Positions 17,073-25,627 of a DNA stretch of 43,307 bases are shown piece after piece (positions within the stretch are counted from its first letter, which is position 1; every line of letters begins with the position of its first letter). Origin of the DNA: Roseateles sp. (GTDB lineage: Bacteria; Pseudomonadota; Gammaproteobacteria; Burkholderiales; Burkholderiaceae); assembly GCA_019232985.1 (NCBI GenBank), contig JAFAMW010000019.1, forward strand, positions 1 through 43,307, written 5' to 3'. The notes below the pieces were generated by a model, which was given only the letters and a program-made list of their open reading frames with translations, did not search any database and had not been told where the DNA came from. A program made the position numbers and the translations under genes.

Positions 17073-18509
17073 TCAGCCGCCGCCGGCCTGCCAGCCCAGG
17101 CCCAGGCTCTTGTGCAGCGACGCGAAGTCCTGCAGCAGCTCGGCCTCGGCGCTCAGGGACTGCTCGCGCGCCTCGAGCAGCGCGCGCTGCGCGTCGAGCA
17201 GATCGAGCTCGGTCGCGACGCCCGCGCGGCGGCGCTGCGTCGTGAGTTCGAGGCCACGGGCGGCGGCGTCCTGCTGCTCGCGCAGGCTCGCGAACGAGCG
17301 GCGCTGCTGGCCGTAGCGCGCGAGCGCGGTGTTCGCGTCGTTGAGGGCCTGGAGCACGCTCGCCTGGTACCGCGCCTGCGCCTCGTCGCGGCCGGCCTCG
17401 GCCTGGCGCACGTTCGCGGCCGTGCGGCCGAAGTCGGCCACGTTCCACGACAGATAGGGCGCGCCGAGCAGCACCAGGCTGCTGCGCTTGAACAGCTGGC
17501 CCGGTTCGGTCGCGCCGAGGCCGATGTCGCCGAGCAGGCTCAGCTTCGGAAAATACGCGGCCTTGCGCTGGCCGATCTGCGCGGTGCTCGCGGCGAGGCG
17601 GCGCTCGGCCGCGCGGATGTCGGGGCGCTGCTGGAGCAGCGCCGTGACGTCGCCGACCGCGACGACGTCCGGCACCCGCGGCAGCGCGGCCGGCGCGGCG
17701 CCGAGCTGCGCGTCGAGCGCGCCGGCCGGCTGGCCGCACAGCAGCGCGAGGCGGTCGCGCGCGATCGTGAGGTCGCGCTCGGCCTCGGCGGCGGCGCGCG
17801 CGCTCGCGATGCCGCGCTCGCGCTCGCGCTCGAGCTCGAGTCCGCTGTCGACGCCGCGCTGCGTCCGCTGCTGCGTGAGCGCGAGGCTTTGCGCGTCGAG
17901 CGCCGCGAGCTCGCGCTTGAGCGCGAGGTCCCGCTCGCGCGCGCGCAGGTCGGCGTAGGCGCGCACGACCTCGGCCGCGAGCGCGACCTGCGCGTCCGCG
18001 AGGTCGGCCTGGACCGCGTCGGCCCGGGCCGCGGCGGACTCGACCGCGCGGCGCGTGCCGCCGAACAGGTCGATCTCCCAGCTCGCGTCGAAGCCGGCCG
18101 TGTAGAAGTGCAGGTGCTGCGCGGCCGCCGTGCCCGGGCCGCTGCTCAGGCCCAGCGCGAGCGCGCTGGCCGAGCTCGTCGGCTGCTGGTCCGCCTGCTG
18201 CAGCTCGTAGGCCGCGCGCGACTCGCGCAGGCGCGCCTGGGCGGCGTGCAGGTCGGGGCTGTCGGCGAGCGCGCGCGCGACGAGCGCGTCGAGCGTCGCG
18301 TCGCCGAGGCTTTGCCACCAGGCGGCCGCGACCGGCGCGGCGGCGTTGGCTATGCCGGGCTGGGCCGCACGCGCGAGCGGGCCCGACGCGGCGGTCGCCG
18401 GCGCGCCCGCGTAGTCGGGGCCGACCGTCGTGCAGGCCGCGAGCAGCGCGGCGACAGCCAGCGCGATCGAGGAGGAGGCAGCGGACAACAGGGCGGGGCG
18501 GTGCAGCAT
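17073..18509 (-). CDS. Outer membrane efflux lipoprotein, OprM/NodT family
   Basis: 478 residues. A lipoprotein signal with lipobox LAAC (Cys26) is followed by TTVGPDY, the classic NodT-family mature start. Two repeated outer membrane efflux (OEP) domains follow, with PDLHAAQARLRESRAAYELQQADQQP-type helices and LLQQRPDIRAAERRLAASTAQIGQRKAAYFPKLSLLG in the second half. It forms the trimeric channel-tunnel that carries substrates across periplasm and outer membrane. It is the last gene of the efflux operon, 23 bases after the emrB-like gene, and completes a tripartite EmrAB-type pump. Confidence 0.94.
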   Translation of the reverse strand: MLHRPALLSAASSSIALAVAALLAACTTVGPDYAGAPATAASGPLARAAQPGIANAAAPVAAAWWQSLGDATLDALVARALADSPDLHAAQARLRESRAAYELQQADQQPTSSASALALGLSSGPGTAAAQHLHFYTAGFDASWEIDLFGGTRRAVESAAARADAVQADLADAQVALAAEVVRAYADLRARERDLALKRELAALDAQSLALTQQRTQRGVDSGLELERERERGIASARAAAEAERDLTIARDRLALLCGQPAGALDAQLGAAPAALPRVPDVVAVGDVTALLQQRPDIRAAERRLAASTAQIGQRKAAYFPKLSLLGDIGLGATEPGQLFKRSSLVLLGAPYLSWNVADFGRTAANVRQAEAGRDEAQARYQASVLQALNDANTALARYGQQRRSFASLREQQDAAARGLELTTQRRRAGVATELDLLDAQRALLEAREQSLSAEAELLQDFASLHKSLGLGWQAGGG

Positions 18510-18532
18510 GGTGCGGTGTTCTTCTCGGTTCT

Positions 18533-20137
18533 TCAATGCGCGGCCTCGGCCGGCGGCGCGGCGGCCGCGGCGCCGGGGCGCGGCGTCTTGATCAGCAGGG
18601 CCAGCGGGATGCACAGCAGCAGCGCGACGCCGAGCACGTAAAAGGTTTCGGAATAGGTCATCACGAGCGCCTGCTGCTGGATCTGCAGGGCGATCTCGCC
18701 GATCGCCTGCAGCTGCGCGTGCGCGTAGTCGCCGACCTGGGCCAGGTGGCCGGCCGCGCCGCCCGCGATGCGTTCCTGCGTCAGCGGCGCGTTCGCGCTC
18801 ACGGTGCTGCCGATCACGTCGACGTGCAGCGCGTTGCGGCGGTCGATGAAGGTGCCGATCACGGCCAGGCCCATCGAGCCGCCGAGGTTGCGCGCCATGT
18901 TGTACAGGCCCGCCGCGTCGCCCGACTCCTCGCGCGTGACGGCGGCCATCGAGGCCTGGTTCAGCGGCATCATCGCGAGCATCTGGCCGACGCCGCGCAG
19001 CAGCTGCGACAGCGTGAAGTCGCCGGCCGCGCTCTGCGCGGTCAGGCTGCTGTCGAGCCAGCAGCTGAAGTAGAAACACAGCAGGCCGCCGATCACCATG
19101 CGCCGGTAGTCGACGCGGCCGAGCAGGCGCGGCAGCAGCGGCATCATCAGGATCGCGGGCAGGCCCGCGAGCAGCATCACGGCGCCCGACTGCTGGGCGT
19201 TGTAGCCGGCGACGAGGACGAGGAACTGCGGCACCAGGTAGGACACGCCGTAGACGCCCGCGCCGACCGCGACGACGATCAGGATCACGCTCGCGTAGTT
19301 CTTGTTGCGCATCAGGCTCAGGCGCAGGATCGGCCGCTTCGCGACGCGTTGCGACAGCGCGATCAGCGTCATGCCGATGGCCGACAGGACGCTCAGGCCG
19401 ATGATCAGGTCGGACTCGAACCAGCGCTCGCGCTGGCCCTCCTCGAGCACCGCCGTCAGCGTGCTCAGGCCCAGGGCGAGGCCGGCGATGCCGAGCCAGT
19501 CGGCGTCGACGAACTCGCGCAGGTGCGGGCGGTCGGCCGGCAGGCCGCCGAGCAGCAGGCCGACGAGCGCGATGCAGACCGGCAGGTTGATGAAGAAGCA
19601 CCAGTGCCAGCTGAGGTTCTCGGTCAGCCAGCCGCCGACGACCGGGCCCAGCAGCGGGCCGAGCAGCACGGTCAGGCCGAACACCGTCATGCCCGCGGCG
19701 AGCTGGTGGCGCGGCAGGCGCGTGCGGATGATGGTCTGGCCGGTCGGGATCATCGCGCCGCCGGTGATGCCCTGGCCGATGCGCGCGACGACGAGCATGC
19801 CGAGGCTCGTCGACAGGCCGCACAGCATCGAGAACAGCGTGAACAACGTGGCCACGCCGACGAGGAAGTTGCGCAGCCCGAACACGCGCGTGAGCCAGGC
19901 GGCGAGCGGGATGATCACGATCTCGGCCATCAGGTAGCCGGTCGAGATCCAGGTGCCCTCGGTGCCGGTCGCGCCGACCGAGCCCTGCACCTGCGGCAGC
20001 GCCGAGTTCGTGATCGAGATGTCGAGCACGGCCATCAGCGCGCCGAGCGCGCCGGCGGTCACGGCGATCCAGTCGGCGAAGCTGGCGTTCGGCTCGTGCG
20101 CGGGCACGCCGGCGGCGGGGAGGGCGGCTTCAGCCAT
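18533..20137 (-). CDS. emrB: DHA2-family MFS multidrug transporter, EmrB type
   Basis: 534 residues with about 14 hydrophobic segments, the DHA2 family size. Motif D1-like LDISITNSALPQVQGSVG is at about 39-56, motif A-like LTRVFGLRNFL near 80, and motif C-like GPLLGPVVGGWLTENLSW near 160. It is a proton-driven antiporter of the inner membrane, moving hydrophobic drugs or organic acids to the EmrA adaptor. The ATG lies 8 bases inside the end of the emrA-like gene, so the two are translationally coupled. The substrate range cannot be read from sequence. Confidence 0.95.
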   Translation of the reverse strand: MAEAALPAAGVPAHEPNASFADWIAVTAGALGALMAVLDISITNSALPQVQGSVGATGTEGTWISTGYLMAEIVIIPLAAWLTRVFGLRNFLVGVATLFTLFSMLCGLSTSLGMLVVARIGQGITGGAMIPTGQTIIRTRLPRHQLAAGMTVFGLTVLLGPLLGPVVGGWLTENLSWHWCFFINLPVCIALVGLLLGGLPADRPHLREFVDADWLGIAGLALGLSTLTAVLEEGQRERWFESDLIIGLSVLSAIGMTLIALSQRVAKRPILRLSLMRNKNYASVILIVVAVGAGVYGVSYLVPQFLVLVAGYNAQQSGAVMLLAGLPAILMMPLLPRLLGRVDYRRMVIGGLLCFYFSCWLDSSLTAQSAAGDFTLSQLLRGVGQMLAMMPLNQASMAAVTREESGDAAGLYNMARNLGGSMGLAVIGTFIDRRNALHVDVIGSTVSANAPLTQERIAGGAAGHLAQVGDYAHAQLQAIGEIALQIQQQALVMTYSETFYVLGVALLLCIPLALLIKTPRPGAAAAAPPAEAAH

Positions 20138-21227
20138 GGCTCGGGGTCGCGGCGTCGCGGGTATCGACGTCGGCCGTCACCGACAGGCCCGGCAGCAGGC
20201 GCGCGCGCAGCGCCGCGTCGGCGTCGACGCGGATGCGCACCGGCACGCGCTGGACGATCTTGGTGAAGTTGCCGGTCGCGTTCTCGGGCGGCAGCAGCGC
20301 GAACTGCGCGCCGGTGCCCGGCGCGAAGCTCTCGACCGTGCCGTGCAGGGTCTGGCCCGGCAGCGCGTCGACGCGGACCTCGACCGGCTGGCCCGCGTGC
20401 ATGCGCGCGAGCTGGGTTTCCTTGAAGTTCGCGACCAGGTAGACCTGCTGCACGGGCACGACGCTCATCAGCCGCGTGCCGGGCGGGGCGAACTGGCCGA
20501 CGCGCACCGTGAGGTCGCCGACGCGGCCGTCGAGCGCGCTGCGCAGCAGCGTGTCGTCGACGTCGAGGTGGCTTTGCTGGCGCGCGGCCTCGGCGGCCTT
20601 CTGCTGGGCCTCGGCCTGGGCGACCTGGGCCGCGTTGGTCGCGAGGCGGCTGCGCGCGGCCTTGAGCACGGCGCTCGCCGACGCGAGCTTGGCCTGGGCC
20701 TGCTCGGCGGTGTTGCGCAGCTCGGCGAGGCGCTCGTCGGTCGCGGCACCGGTGGGCGCAAGCGGCGCGTAGCGCGCGAGCTCGTCCTGGGCATGGCGCG
20801 CGGCGAGGCGCGCGACGGTTTCCTGCGCCTGCGCCTGCTCGATCTGGGCCTGCTGCTGGGCGATGTCGGCGCGCGCGCGCACCAGGTCGGCCTGGCGCGA
20901 CTCGAGCTGGGCGCGCGCCTGGTCGAGCGCGGCCTGGTAGTTGCGCGCGTCGAGGCGCACGAGCGGGTCGCCCTGCCTGACGAGCTGGTCGGCCTTGACG
21001 AGCACCTCGGCGACGTAGCCGCCGACCTTGGGCGCGACGACGACGACGTCGGCCTTGAGGTAGGCGTCGTCGGTGCTTTCGATGAAGCGGCCGACGCGCC
21101 AATAGTGGACGCCCCAGGCGAGGCCAGCGAGCAGCACGGCGCCGCCGAACAGGGAGCCGAGCAGGCGGCCGCGCATCGTCTTGGCGGGGGCGTGCGGGGC
21201 GGCGGCCGGGCGGTCGGTCGAGGACAT
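20130..21227 (-). CDS. emrA: HlyD/EmrA-family membrane fusion protein
   Basis: 365 residues. One N-terminal membrane anchor (about 33-52, LLGSLFGGAVLLAGLAWGVHY) is followed by ESTDDAYLKADVVVVAPKVGGYVAEVLV, the EmrA-type biotinyl-lipoyl half-motif. Then comes a long coiled-coil hairpin rich in Ala/Gln (about 105-215), the second lipoyl half (DTLLRSALDGRVGDLTVRVGQF), and a beta-barrel part ending in VTADVDTRDAATPSHG. It bridges EmrB to the outer membrane factor. ATG 21227 has GGAG 7 bases ahead and is preferred over in-frame ATGs at 21248 and further upstream. First gene of the leftward efflux operon. Confidence 0.94.
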   Translation of the reverse strand: MSSTDRPAAAPHAPAKTMRGRLLGSLFGGAVLLAGLAWGVHYWRVGRFIESTDDAYLKADVVVVAPKVGGYVAEVLVKADQLVRQGDPLVRLDARNYQAALDQARAQLESRQADLVRARADIAQQQAQIEQAQAQETVARLAARHAQDELARYAPLAPTGAATDERLAELRNTAEQAQAKLASASAVLKAARSRLATNAAQVAQAEAQQKAAEAARQQSHLDVDDTLLRSALDGRVGDLTVRVGQFAPPGTRLMSVVPVQQVYLVANFKETQLARMHAGQPVEVRVDALPGQTLHGTVESFAPGTGAQFALLPPENATGNFTKIVQRVPVRIRVDADAALRARLLPGLSVTADVDTRDAATPSHG

Positions 21228-21255
21228 CGTGACTCCAATTTCTTTCATACGGAAG

Positions 21256-21294
21256 ATTTTTTCCATTTGCTAGAAATCTGTCAACTGGTATATT
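21256..21294. promoter_or_regulatory. Divergent promoters of the efflux operon and its TetR regulator
   Basis: The 99-base gap is unusually AT-rich. Leftward: TTGACA (minus strand, 21284-21279) and AAAAAT (21261-21256), 17 bases apart, point to the emrA-like gene. Rightward: TTGCTA (21267-21272) and TATATT (21289-21294), 16 bases apart, point to the regulator gene. The two promoters interlock, so one bound TetR-family dimer could close both. No strong operator palindrome is obvious. Confidence 0.6.
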
Positions 21295-21326
21295 TTTACA
21301 AGTCCTTATAGCCCAAGCCTGCCTCG

Positions 21327-22016
21327 ATGCCCCGTCCGCCCCGTCCCCGTCACCCCGCCGAAGGCGGCTACGCCCGAGGCGAGGAGACGCGCCGGCGCCT
21401 GATCGAGGCGGCGATCCGGCTGTTCGGCGAGCGCGGCTACGACGGCGCGTCGACGCGCGACATCGCGCTGCAGGCCGAGACCAACGCGCCCGCGCTGCAG
21501 TACTACTTCGACGGCAAGGAAGGCCTTTACCGCGCGTGCGCCGAGCACCTCGCGGCCGGCGCCGAGGCCCATTTCATGCCGGCGCTCGAGGCCGCCGAGG
21601 CGCTGCTCGCCGACCCGGTCGCGCGCCGCGCGGCGCTCGTCGAGGCCTTCATGGGCCTGCAGGACGCGATCGCCGACCACCTGCTCGTCAACGCCGAGGC
21701 CCCGCACCGGCGCCTGTTCATCGCCCAGGAGCAGGCCGGCCACGGCATGAGCCGCGAGCCGATCGAGCGGCCGTTCAAGCGCCGCATGACCGCGGCCGGC
21801 GCCGGCATCGTCGCGCGCCTGAGCGGCCGCGACGCCAGCGATCCGCTGACGCTGCTGCGCCTGATGACGGCGCAGGGCCAGCTGACGATCTTCCACATCG
21901 TGCCGCAGACGGCGCTGCAGACGCTCGGCTGGCCGCGCGTCGATGGCGAGAAGCTCGCGCTGCTGAAGGCGACCGTGCGCGCGCAGACGCGCGCGCTGAT
22001 CGACAGCTGGGATTGA
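21327..22016 (+). CDS. TetR-family regulator, CecR-like (DUF1956 C-terminal domain)
   Basis: 229 residues. N-terminal helix-turn-helix: TRRRLIEAAIRLFGERGYDGASTRDIALQAETNAPALQYYFDGKEGLYRAC (about 21-71). The C-terminal half, with LFIAQEQ...PFKRRM and a late LLRLMTAQGQLTIFHIVPQTALQTLGW, resembles the DUF1956 domain of E. coli CecR (YbiH), a repressor of efflux and envelope genes. Divergent to the EmrAB-outer membrane factor operon and separated from it only by interlocked promoters, so it most likely represses that pump and itself. The inducer is unknown. Confidence 0.9.
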   Translation: MPRPPRPRHPAEGGYARGEETRRRLIEAAIRLFGERGYDGASTRDIALQAETNAPALQYYFDGKEGLYRACAEHLAAGAEAHFMPALEAAEALLADPVARRAALVEAFMGLQDAIADHLLVNAEAPHRRLFIAQEQAGHGMSREPIERPFKRRMTAAGAGIVARLSGRDASDPLTLLRLMTAQGQLTIFHIVPQTALQTLGWPRVDGEKLALLKATVRAQTRALIDSWD

Positions 22017-22042
22017 GCGCGGCCGGGCCGGCGCAGGCGCCG

Positions 22043-22420
22043 TCAGGTCGCGGCGCGCAGGCGTGCCGCGAAGGCCGAGAATTCGGGCGCCGCGCGCGGC
22101 CACGCGGCGTCGGGCGCGACGTCGGTGATCGCGTGGGCGACGAGGCGCCTGAGCGTGTCCTCGCGCGGCAGCAGCGGGCCCGCGAAGCGCACGCCCTCGG
22201 GGCCGGCGATCACGAGGGTCGGGAAGGTCTCGATGTCGAGCTCGCCGACGAGCTCGGCCTCGTCCTCGATGTCGATCCAGCGCGCCTCGACCTGCGGCAC
22301 CGTCGCGCGCAGCTCGGCCGCGACGCGCTCGAACAGCGGGCGGTAGTCGTCGCACAGGCGGCACCAGGCCGCGCACAGACAGACGAGGGAAACGGGCGGA
22401 GTGGGCGACGACACGGGCAT
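22043..22420 (-). CDS. Thioredoxin-fold protein with a CRLC motif
   Basis: 125 residues. LVCLCAAWCRLCDDYRPLFERVAAEL carries the redox-site pair as C20-R-L-C23 instead of the thioredoxin CGPC. VEARWIDIEDEAELVGELDIETFPTLVIAG supplies the usual beta strand and cis-Pro loop (TFPT). There is no signal peptide, so it is cytoplasmic. Lacking Gly-Pro between the cysteines, its redox potential probably differs from thioredoxin 1; the partner is unknown. Convergent with the TetR gene (26-base gap) and divergent from the cupin gene (55-base gap). Confidence 0.85.
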   Translation of the reverse strand: MPVSSPTPPVSLVCLCAAWCRLCDDYRPLFERVAAELRATVPQVEARWIDIEDEAELVGELDIETFPTLVIAGPEGVRFAGPLLPREDTLRRLVAHAITDVAPDAAWPRAAPEFSAFAARLRAAT

Positions 22421-22436
22421 CGCGAAATTCTAGAAT
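22408..22436. promoter_or_regulatory. Palindromic double -10 box between thioredoxin-like and cupin genes
   Basis: ATTCTAGAAT at 22427-22436 is a perfect palindrome that contains TAGAAT on both strands. On the plus strand TAGAAT (22431-22436) has ACGACA (22408-22413) 17 bases ahead, a plausible promoter for the cupin gene. On the minus strand the -10 is only 6 bases from the thioredoxin-like ATG, which would give an almost leaderless transcript, and no -35 is seen. Confidence 0.4.
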
Positions 22437-22475
22437 CGACGCTTCGCCTGCCGCTCGCGCCGCGCCCGACACACC

Positions 22476-22835
22476 ATGGCACCGTTTCTTCCGCTCGACC
22501 CCACGGTCACGCCCGACGAGTATTTCCTCGCGCCCGAGAAGCTGATCGAGGGCAACCCGAAGCAGACCGTCTGGCTGCACTACGAGGACCCGAGCGGGCA
22601 GTTCTTCGTCGGCGTGTGGCACAGCGAGCCCGGCAAATGGCGCGTCGCGTACACGGAGGAGGAGTACTGCCAGATGCTCGAGGGCCGCAGCGTCGTGACC
22701 GACGCGGCGGGGCGCTCGTTCAGCCTCGCGGCCGGCGACAGTTTCGTGATCCCGCGCGGCTTCACGGGCACCTGGGAGGTCGTCGAGACGACGCGCAAGC
22801 GTTTCGTGATCTACGAGGCGCGCGGCGCGACGTAG
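22476..22835 (+). CDS. Cupin-domain protein
   Basis: 119 residues forming one small beta-barrel. WHSEPGKWRVAYTEEEYCQMLEGRSVVTDAAG and then FSLAAGDSFVIPRGFTGTWEVVETTRKRFVIYE match the Cupin_3-type family (PF05899, related to EutQ/ureidoglycolate-type cupins). The classical histidine metal ligands of motif 1 are not present, so it may bind no metal. Members are usually annotated only as cupin proteins; function unknown. It converges on the asparaginase gene with a 27-base GC-rich gap. Confidence 0.87.
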   Translation: MAPFLPLDPTVTPDEYFLAPEKLIEGNPKQTVWLHYEDPSGQFFVGVWHSEPGKWRVAYTEEEYCQMLEGRSVVTDAAGRSFSLAAGDSFVIPRGFTGTWEVVETTRKRFVIYEARGAT

Positions 22836-22862
22836 CGGCCCGCGGCGCCGGGTGGCCCGGGC

Positions 22863-23921
22863 TCAGCGGGCGGGCCGCGCGACCCGCGCGAGCGCGTCGC
22901 GCAGGCCCTGCGCCGCGCGGATCTCGCCGACCTCGATGCCCCGCCAGTTGTGCAGCGCCTGGCGGCTATGGCCCTGCAGCAGCGCGGCCTGCGCTTCGCC
23001 TGGCGGCAGCAGCGCCTCGACCACGGCGGCCAGCGCGGCCTCGGCGCCGCGCACGCCGCCGTCGGCGACCTTGAGCGCGACGCCGAGGCCCAGCGTCGGC
23101 AGCGCCGCGCAATAGACGCCCTCGGCGCCGACCTTGCAGCAGACCGCCTCGCCGAAGGCCTCCATCACGCGCGTGTCGAAGCGCTGCGTGCCGCCGACCA
23201 TGAACGGCGCGGCTGCGCAGGCCTGGCGCAGGCGTTTCGCGGCGGCCGCGCGGCCCGGGCTCAGGCCGCGGCCCGTCGCCGCGCGCGCGAAGCCGAGCGC
23301 GAGCGCGCGCAGCGGCAGCGCGTAGGTCGGGATCGAGCAGCCGTCGGTGCCGCGCGGCGCGGCGTCGACGTCGCTGCCGGTCGCGGCCGACAGGGCCGCG
23401 CCGACCTCGCGCATGACCGCGTGTCCGGCGCCGACGTAGCCGCGCGCGAAGTCGCGCGGATCGACATCGCGCGCGAGCGCGAGCTCGCAGGCGACGCAGA
23501 CGAAGCCCGCGTGCTTGCCCGAGCAGTTGTTGTGCAGCGGCGTGGCGGCCTCGCCGCGCTCGAACATGCCGCGCAGCACCGGCTCGCGGCTCGGCCACTG
23601 CGTGCCGCATTCGAGCGCCGCGGCGTCGAGCCCGGCCTTCGCGAGCATGCCGGCGGCCGTCGCGACATGGGCCGGCTCGCCGCTGTGCGAGGCGCAGGCG
23701 AGCGCGAGCTCGGCGTCGCTCAGGCCCAGGCGATCGGCCGCGCCGCTCTCGACGAGCGGCAGGGCCTGGAGCAGCTTGACGGCCGAGCGCGGGAACACGC
23801 GCGCGTCGACGTCGCCGAGGGCCAGCACGAGGCCGCCGTCGCCGTCGACGATGGCGAGCGAGCCGAGGTGGGCCGACTCGACCGCGCCACCGCGCAGGAC
23901 CTCGGCGAGCAGCGCGGGCAT
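22863..23921 (-). CDS. Rhizobium-type L-asparaginase (asparaginase II family, PF06089)
   Basis: 352 residues. Hydrolyses L-asparagine to aspartate and ammonia; no signal peptide, so cytoplasmic. It belongs to the R. etli ReAV-like class, unrelated to the E. coli enzymes. The SxxK element PRSAVK (Ser46, Lys49), the CASHSGE segment (Ser78/Ser80), NNCSGKHAG with the Cys/Lys/His metal-site residues, GTDGCSIPTYALP and CKVGAEGVYCA are all conserved. It starts 2 bases after the glutaminyl cyclase stop, so it is the last gene of a tight leftward run that also holds arginase. Confidence 0.93.
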   Translation of the reverse strand: MPALLAEVLRGGAVESAHLGSLAIVDGDGGLVLALGDVDARVFPRSAVKLLQALPLVESGAADRLGLSDAELALACASHSGEPAHVATAAGMLAKAGLDAAALECGTQWPSREPVLRGMFERGEAATPLHNNCSGKHAGFVCVACELALARDVDPRDFARGYVGAGHAVMREVGAALSAATGSDVDAAPRGTDGCSIPTYALPLRALALGFARAATGRGLSPGRAAAAKRLRQACAAAPFMVGGTQRFDTRVMEAFGEAVCCKVGAEGVYCAALPTLGLGVALKVADGGVRGAEAALAAVVEALLPPGEAQAALLQGHSRQALHNWRGIEVGEIRAAQGLRDALARVARPAR

Positions 23922-23923
23922 CG

Positions 23924-24694
23924 TCACTTCTTGCGCACGAGCTTGATCTCGTAGAGCTTGGGCCAGAGCTTGCCGGTCACGAACAGGCGCTTCTTGGCGG
24001 CGTCGTAGGCGATGCCGTTGAGCACGTCGACCTGGCCCGCGGCCTTGCGCTCGGCCTCGGGCAGCAGGCCCGCGAGGTCGATCCAGCCGAGCACATGGCC
24101 GGTCCTGGGGTCGATGCGCGCGATCCGGTCGGTCTGCCAGATATTGGCGTAGACCTCGCCGTCGACCCATTCGAGCTCGTTGATCTGCGTGACCGGCTGG
24201 CCTTCGGCCGTGACCTCGACGCGGTGCGTCTCGTGCAGCGTGTTCGGGTCGATGAAGCGCAGCGCCGAGGTGCCGTCGCTCTGGATCAGCTCGCGGTCGT
24301 TGCGCGTGATGCCCCAGCCCTCGCCGCTGTAGTCGAAGCGGCTCTTGAAGGCGAAATCCTTGAGGTCGACGACGTAGCCGACCTGGTTCTTCCAGGTCAG
24401 GCCGACGATCTTGTCGCCCCAGTCGACGATGCCCTCGCCGAACACGCTGTCGGGCAGACGCACGCCCTGCACGACGCGGCCGGTCTGCAGCTCGACCTTG
24501 CGCAGCGACGACGCGCCCTCGAGGCCGGTGCTCTCGTAGAGGTAGCCGTCGCGCCAGAACAGGCCCTCGGTGAACGCGCCGCGGTCGTGCGGATACGCGT
24601 GCACGACCTGGTAGCCCCAGACGGGCAGGGCGGCCTGGGCGGCGAGCGAACCGGCGGCGAGCGCGGCCGCGATCAGGATGCGCTTGAGGGACAT
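23924..24694 (-). CDS. Glutaminyl-peptide cyclotransferase (glutamine cyclotransferase)
   Basis: 256 residues with an N-terminal signal peptide (to about Ala22, SLAAQA/ALPV). A five-bladed beta-propeller family protein: YPHDRGAFTEGLFWRDGYLYESTGLEGASSLRKVEL, then VFGEGIVDWGDKIVGLTWKN and INELEWVDGEVYANIW. Plant-type/bacterial glutaminyl cyclases turn N-terminal Gln into pyroglutamate with ammonia release; it should act in the periplasm. It begins 12 bases after arginase and ends 2 bases before the asparaginase gene. Confidence 0.93.
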   Translation of the reverse strand: MSLKRILIAAALAAGSLAAQAALPVWGYQVVHAYPHDRGAFTEGLFWRDGYLYESTGLEGASSLRKVELQTGRVVQGVRLPDSVFGEGIVDWGDKIVGLTWKNQVGYVVDLKDFAFKSRFDYSGEGWGITRNDRELIQSDGTSALRFIDPNTLHETHRVEVTAEGQPVTQINELEWVDGEVYANIWQTDRIARIDPRTGHVLGWIDLAGLLPEAERKAAGQVDVLNGIAYDAAKKRLFVTGKLWPKLYEIKLVRKK

Positions 24695-24706
24695 CGAGCG
24701 ACCGCC

Positions 24707-25627
24707 TTACTTGCGCATCAGAGTGCTTTTGCCGAACAGCGACTCGATCAGGTCGACGGCGAGCAGCGCGGTCTTGTTGCGGATGTCGAGCGCGGGGTTG
24801 AGCTCCATCACGTCGAGCGAGCCGAGCCGGCCCGTGTCGGCGATCATCTCCATGCACAGCTGGGCCTCGCGGTAGGTCGGGCCGCCGGGGATCGTCGTGC
24901 CGACGCCGGGCGCGATCTCGGGGTCGAGGAAGTCGACGTCGAAGCTCACGTGCAGGTGGGTGTTCGCGTCGAGCGTCGCGAGCGCGAGCTCCATGGTGTG
25001 GCGCATGCCCATCTCGTCGATGTAGCGCATGTCGAAGACCTCGAGGTCCTGCTCGTGGACGAAGCGCTTCTCGCCCTCGTCGACGCTGCGGATGCCGATC
25101 TGGCGGATCCACTTCGGGTTGATCGCGGGGACCTGGCCGCCGATCTCGATCAGCTCCTTGGGGCCGAAGCCGCACAGGCACGCGACCGGCATGCCGTGGA
25201 TATTGCCGCTCGGCGTGAGCGCGCTGGTGTTGAAGTCGGCGTGCGCGTCGAGCCACAGGATGCGCAGCTTCTTGCCGGTGTCGCGGCAATGGCGCGCGAC
25301 GGCGCTGATCGAGCCGAGGCCCAGGCAATGGTCGCCGCCGAGCAGGATCGGCAGGCGCCCGAGGCTCAGCTCGGCGTACATCGCCTCGTGCACGGCGCGG
25401 TTCCACGCGACGACCTCGGGCAGGTGGCGGTAGCCGTCGACGGGCGGCAGCCAGGGGTTGGACGGCCCCGTCAGGTTGCCGCGGTCGAGCACCTCGCAGC
25501 CGTGCGATTCGAGCGTCTCGGCGATGCGCGCGACGCGCATCGCCTCGGGGCCCATGCTCGCGCCGCGCGCACCCGCGCCGATGTCGGTCGGCGCGCCGAC
25601 CAGGGAGACTTTGCGATTCGTGGTCAT
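24707..25627 (-). CDS. rocF: Arginase
   Basis: 306 residues, full length. Splits L-arginine into ornithine and urea using a two-manganese centre. Ligands are visible in GGDH (His100), DAHAD (127-131) and SFDVDFLD (Asp230, Asp232); PGVGTTIPGG after them is typical of arginases rather than agmatinases. Position 101 after GGDH is Cys where many bacterial arginases have Ser. The ATG overlaps the stop of the LOG-family gene (ATGA), so both are translated from one message. No ornithine aminotransferase or urease is nearby. Confidence 0.93.
   Translation of the reverse strand: MTTNRKVSLVGAPTDIGAGARGASMGPEAMRVARIAETLESHGCEVLDRGNLTGPSNPWLPPVDGYRHLPEVVAWNRAVHEAMYAELSLGRLPILLGGDHCLGLGSISAVARHCRDTGKKLRILWLDAHADFNTSALTPSGNIHGMPVACLCGFGPKELIEIGGQVPAINPKWIRQIGIRSVDEGEKRFVHEQDLEVFDMRYIDEMGMRHTMELALATLDANTHLHVSFDVDFLDPEIAPGVGTTIPGGPTYREAQLCMEMIADTGRLGSLDVMELNPALDIRNKTALLAVDLIESLFGKSTLMRK

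Noticed and set aside
14668..18318. 1216-codon minus-strand frame through the receptor and efflux genes
   Set aside because: Out-of-frame shadow of the receptor and outer membrane factor genes, which have clear family motifs in their own frames.
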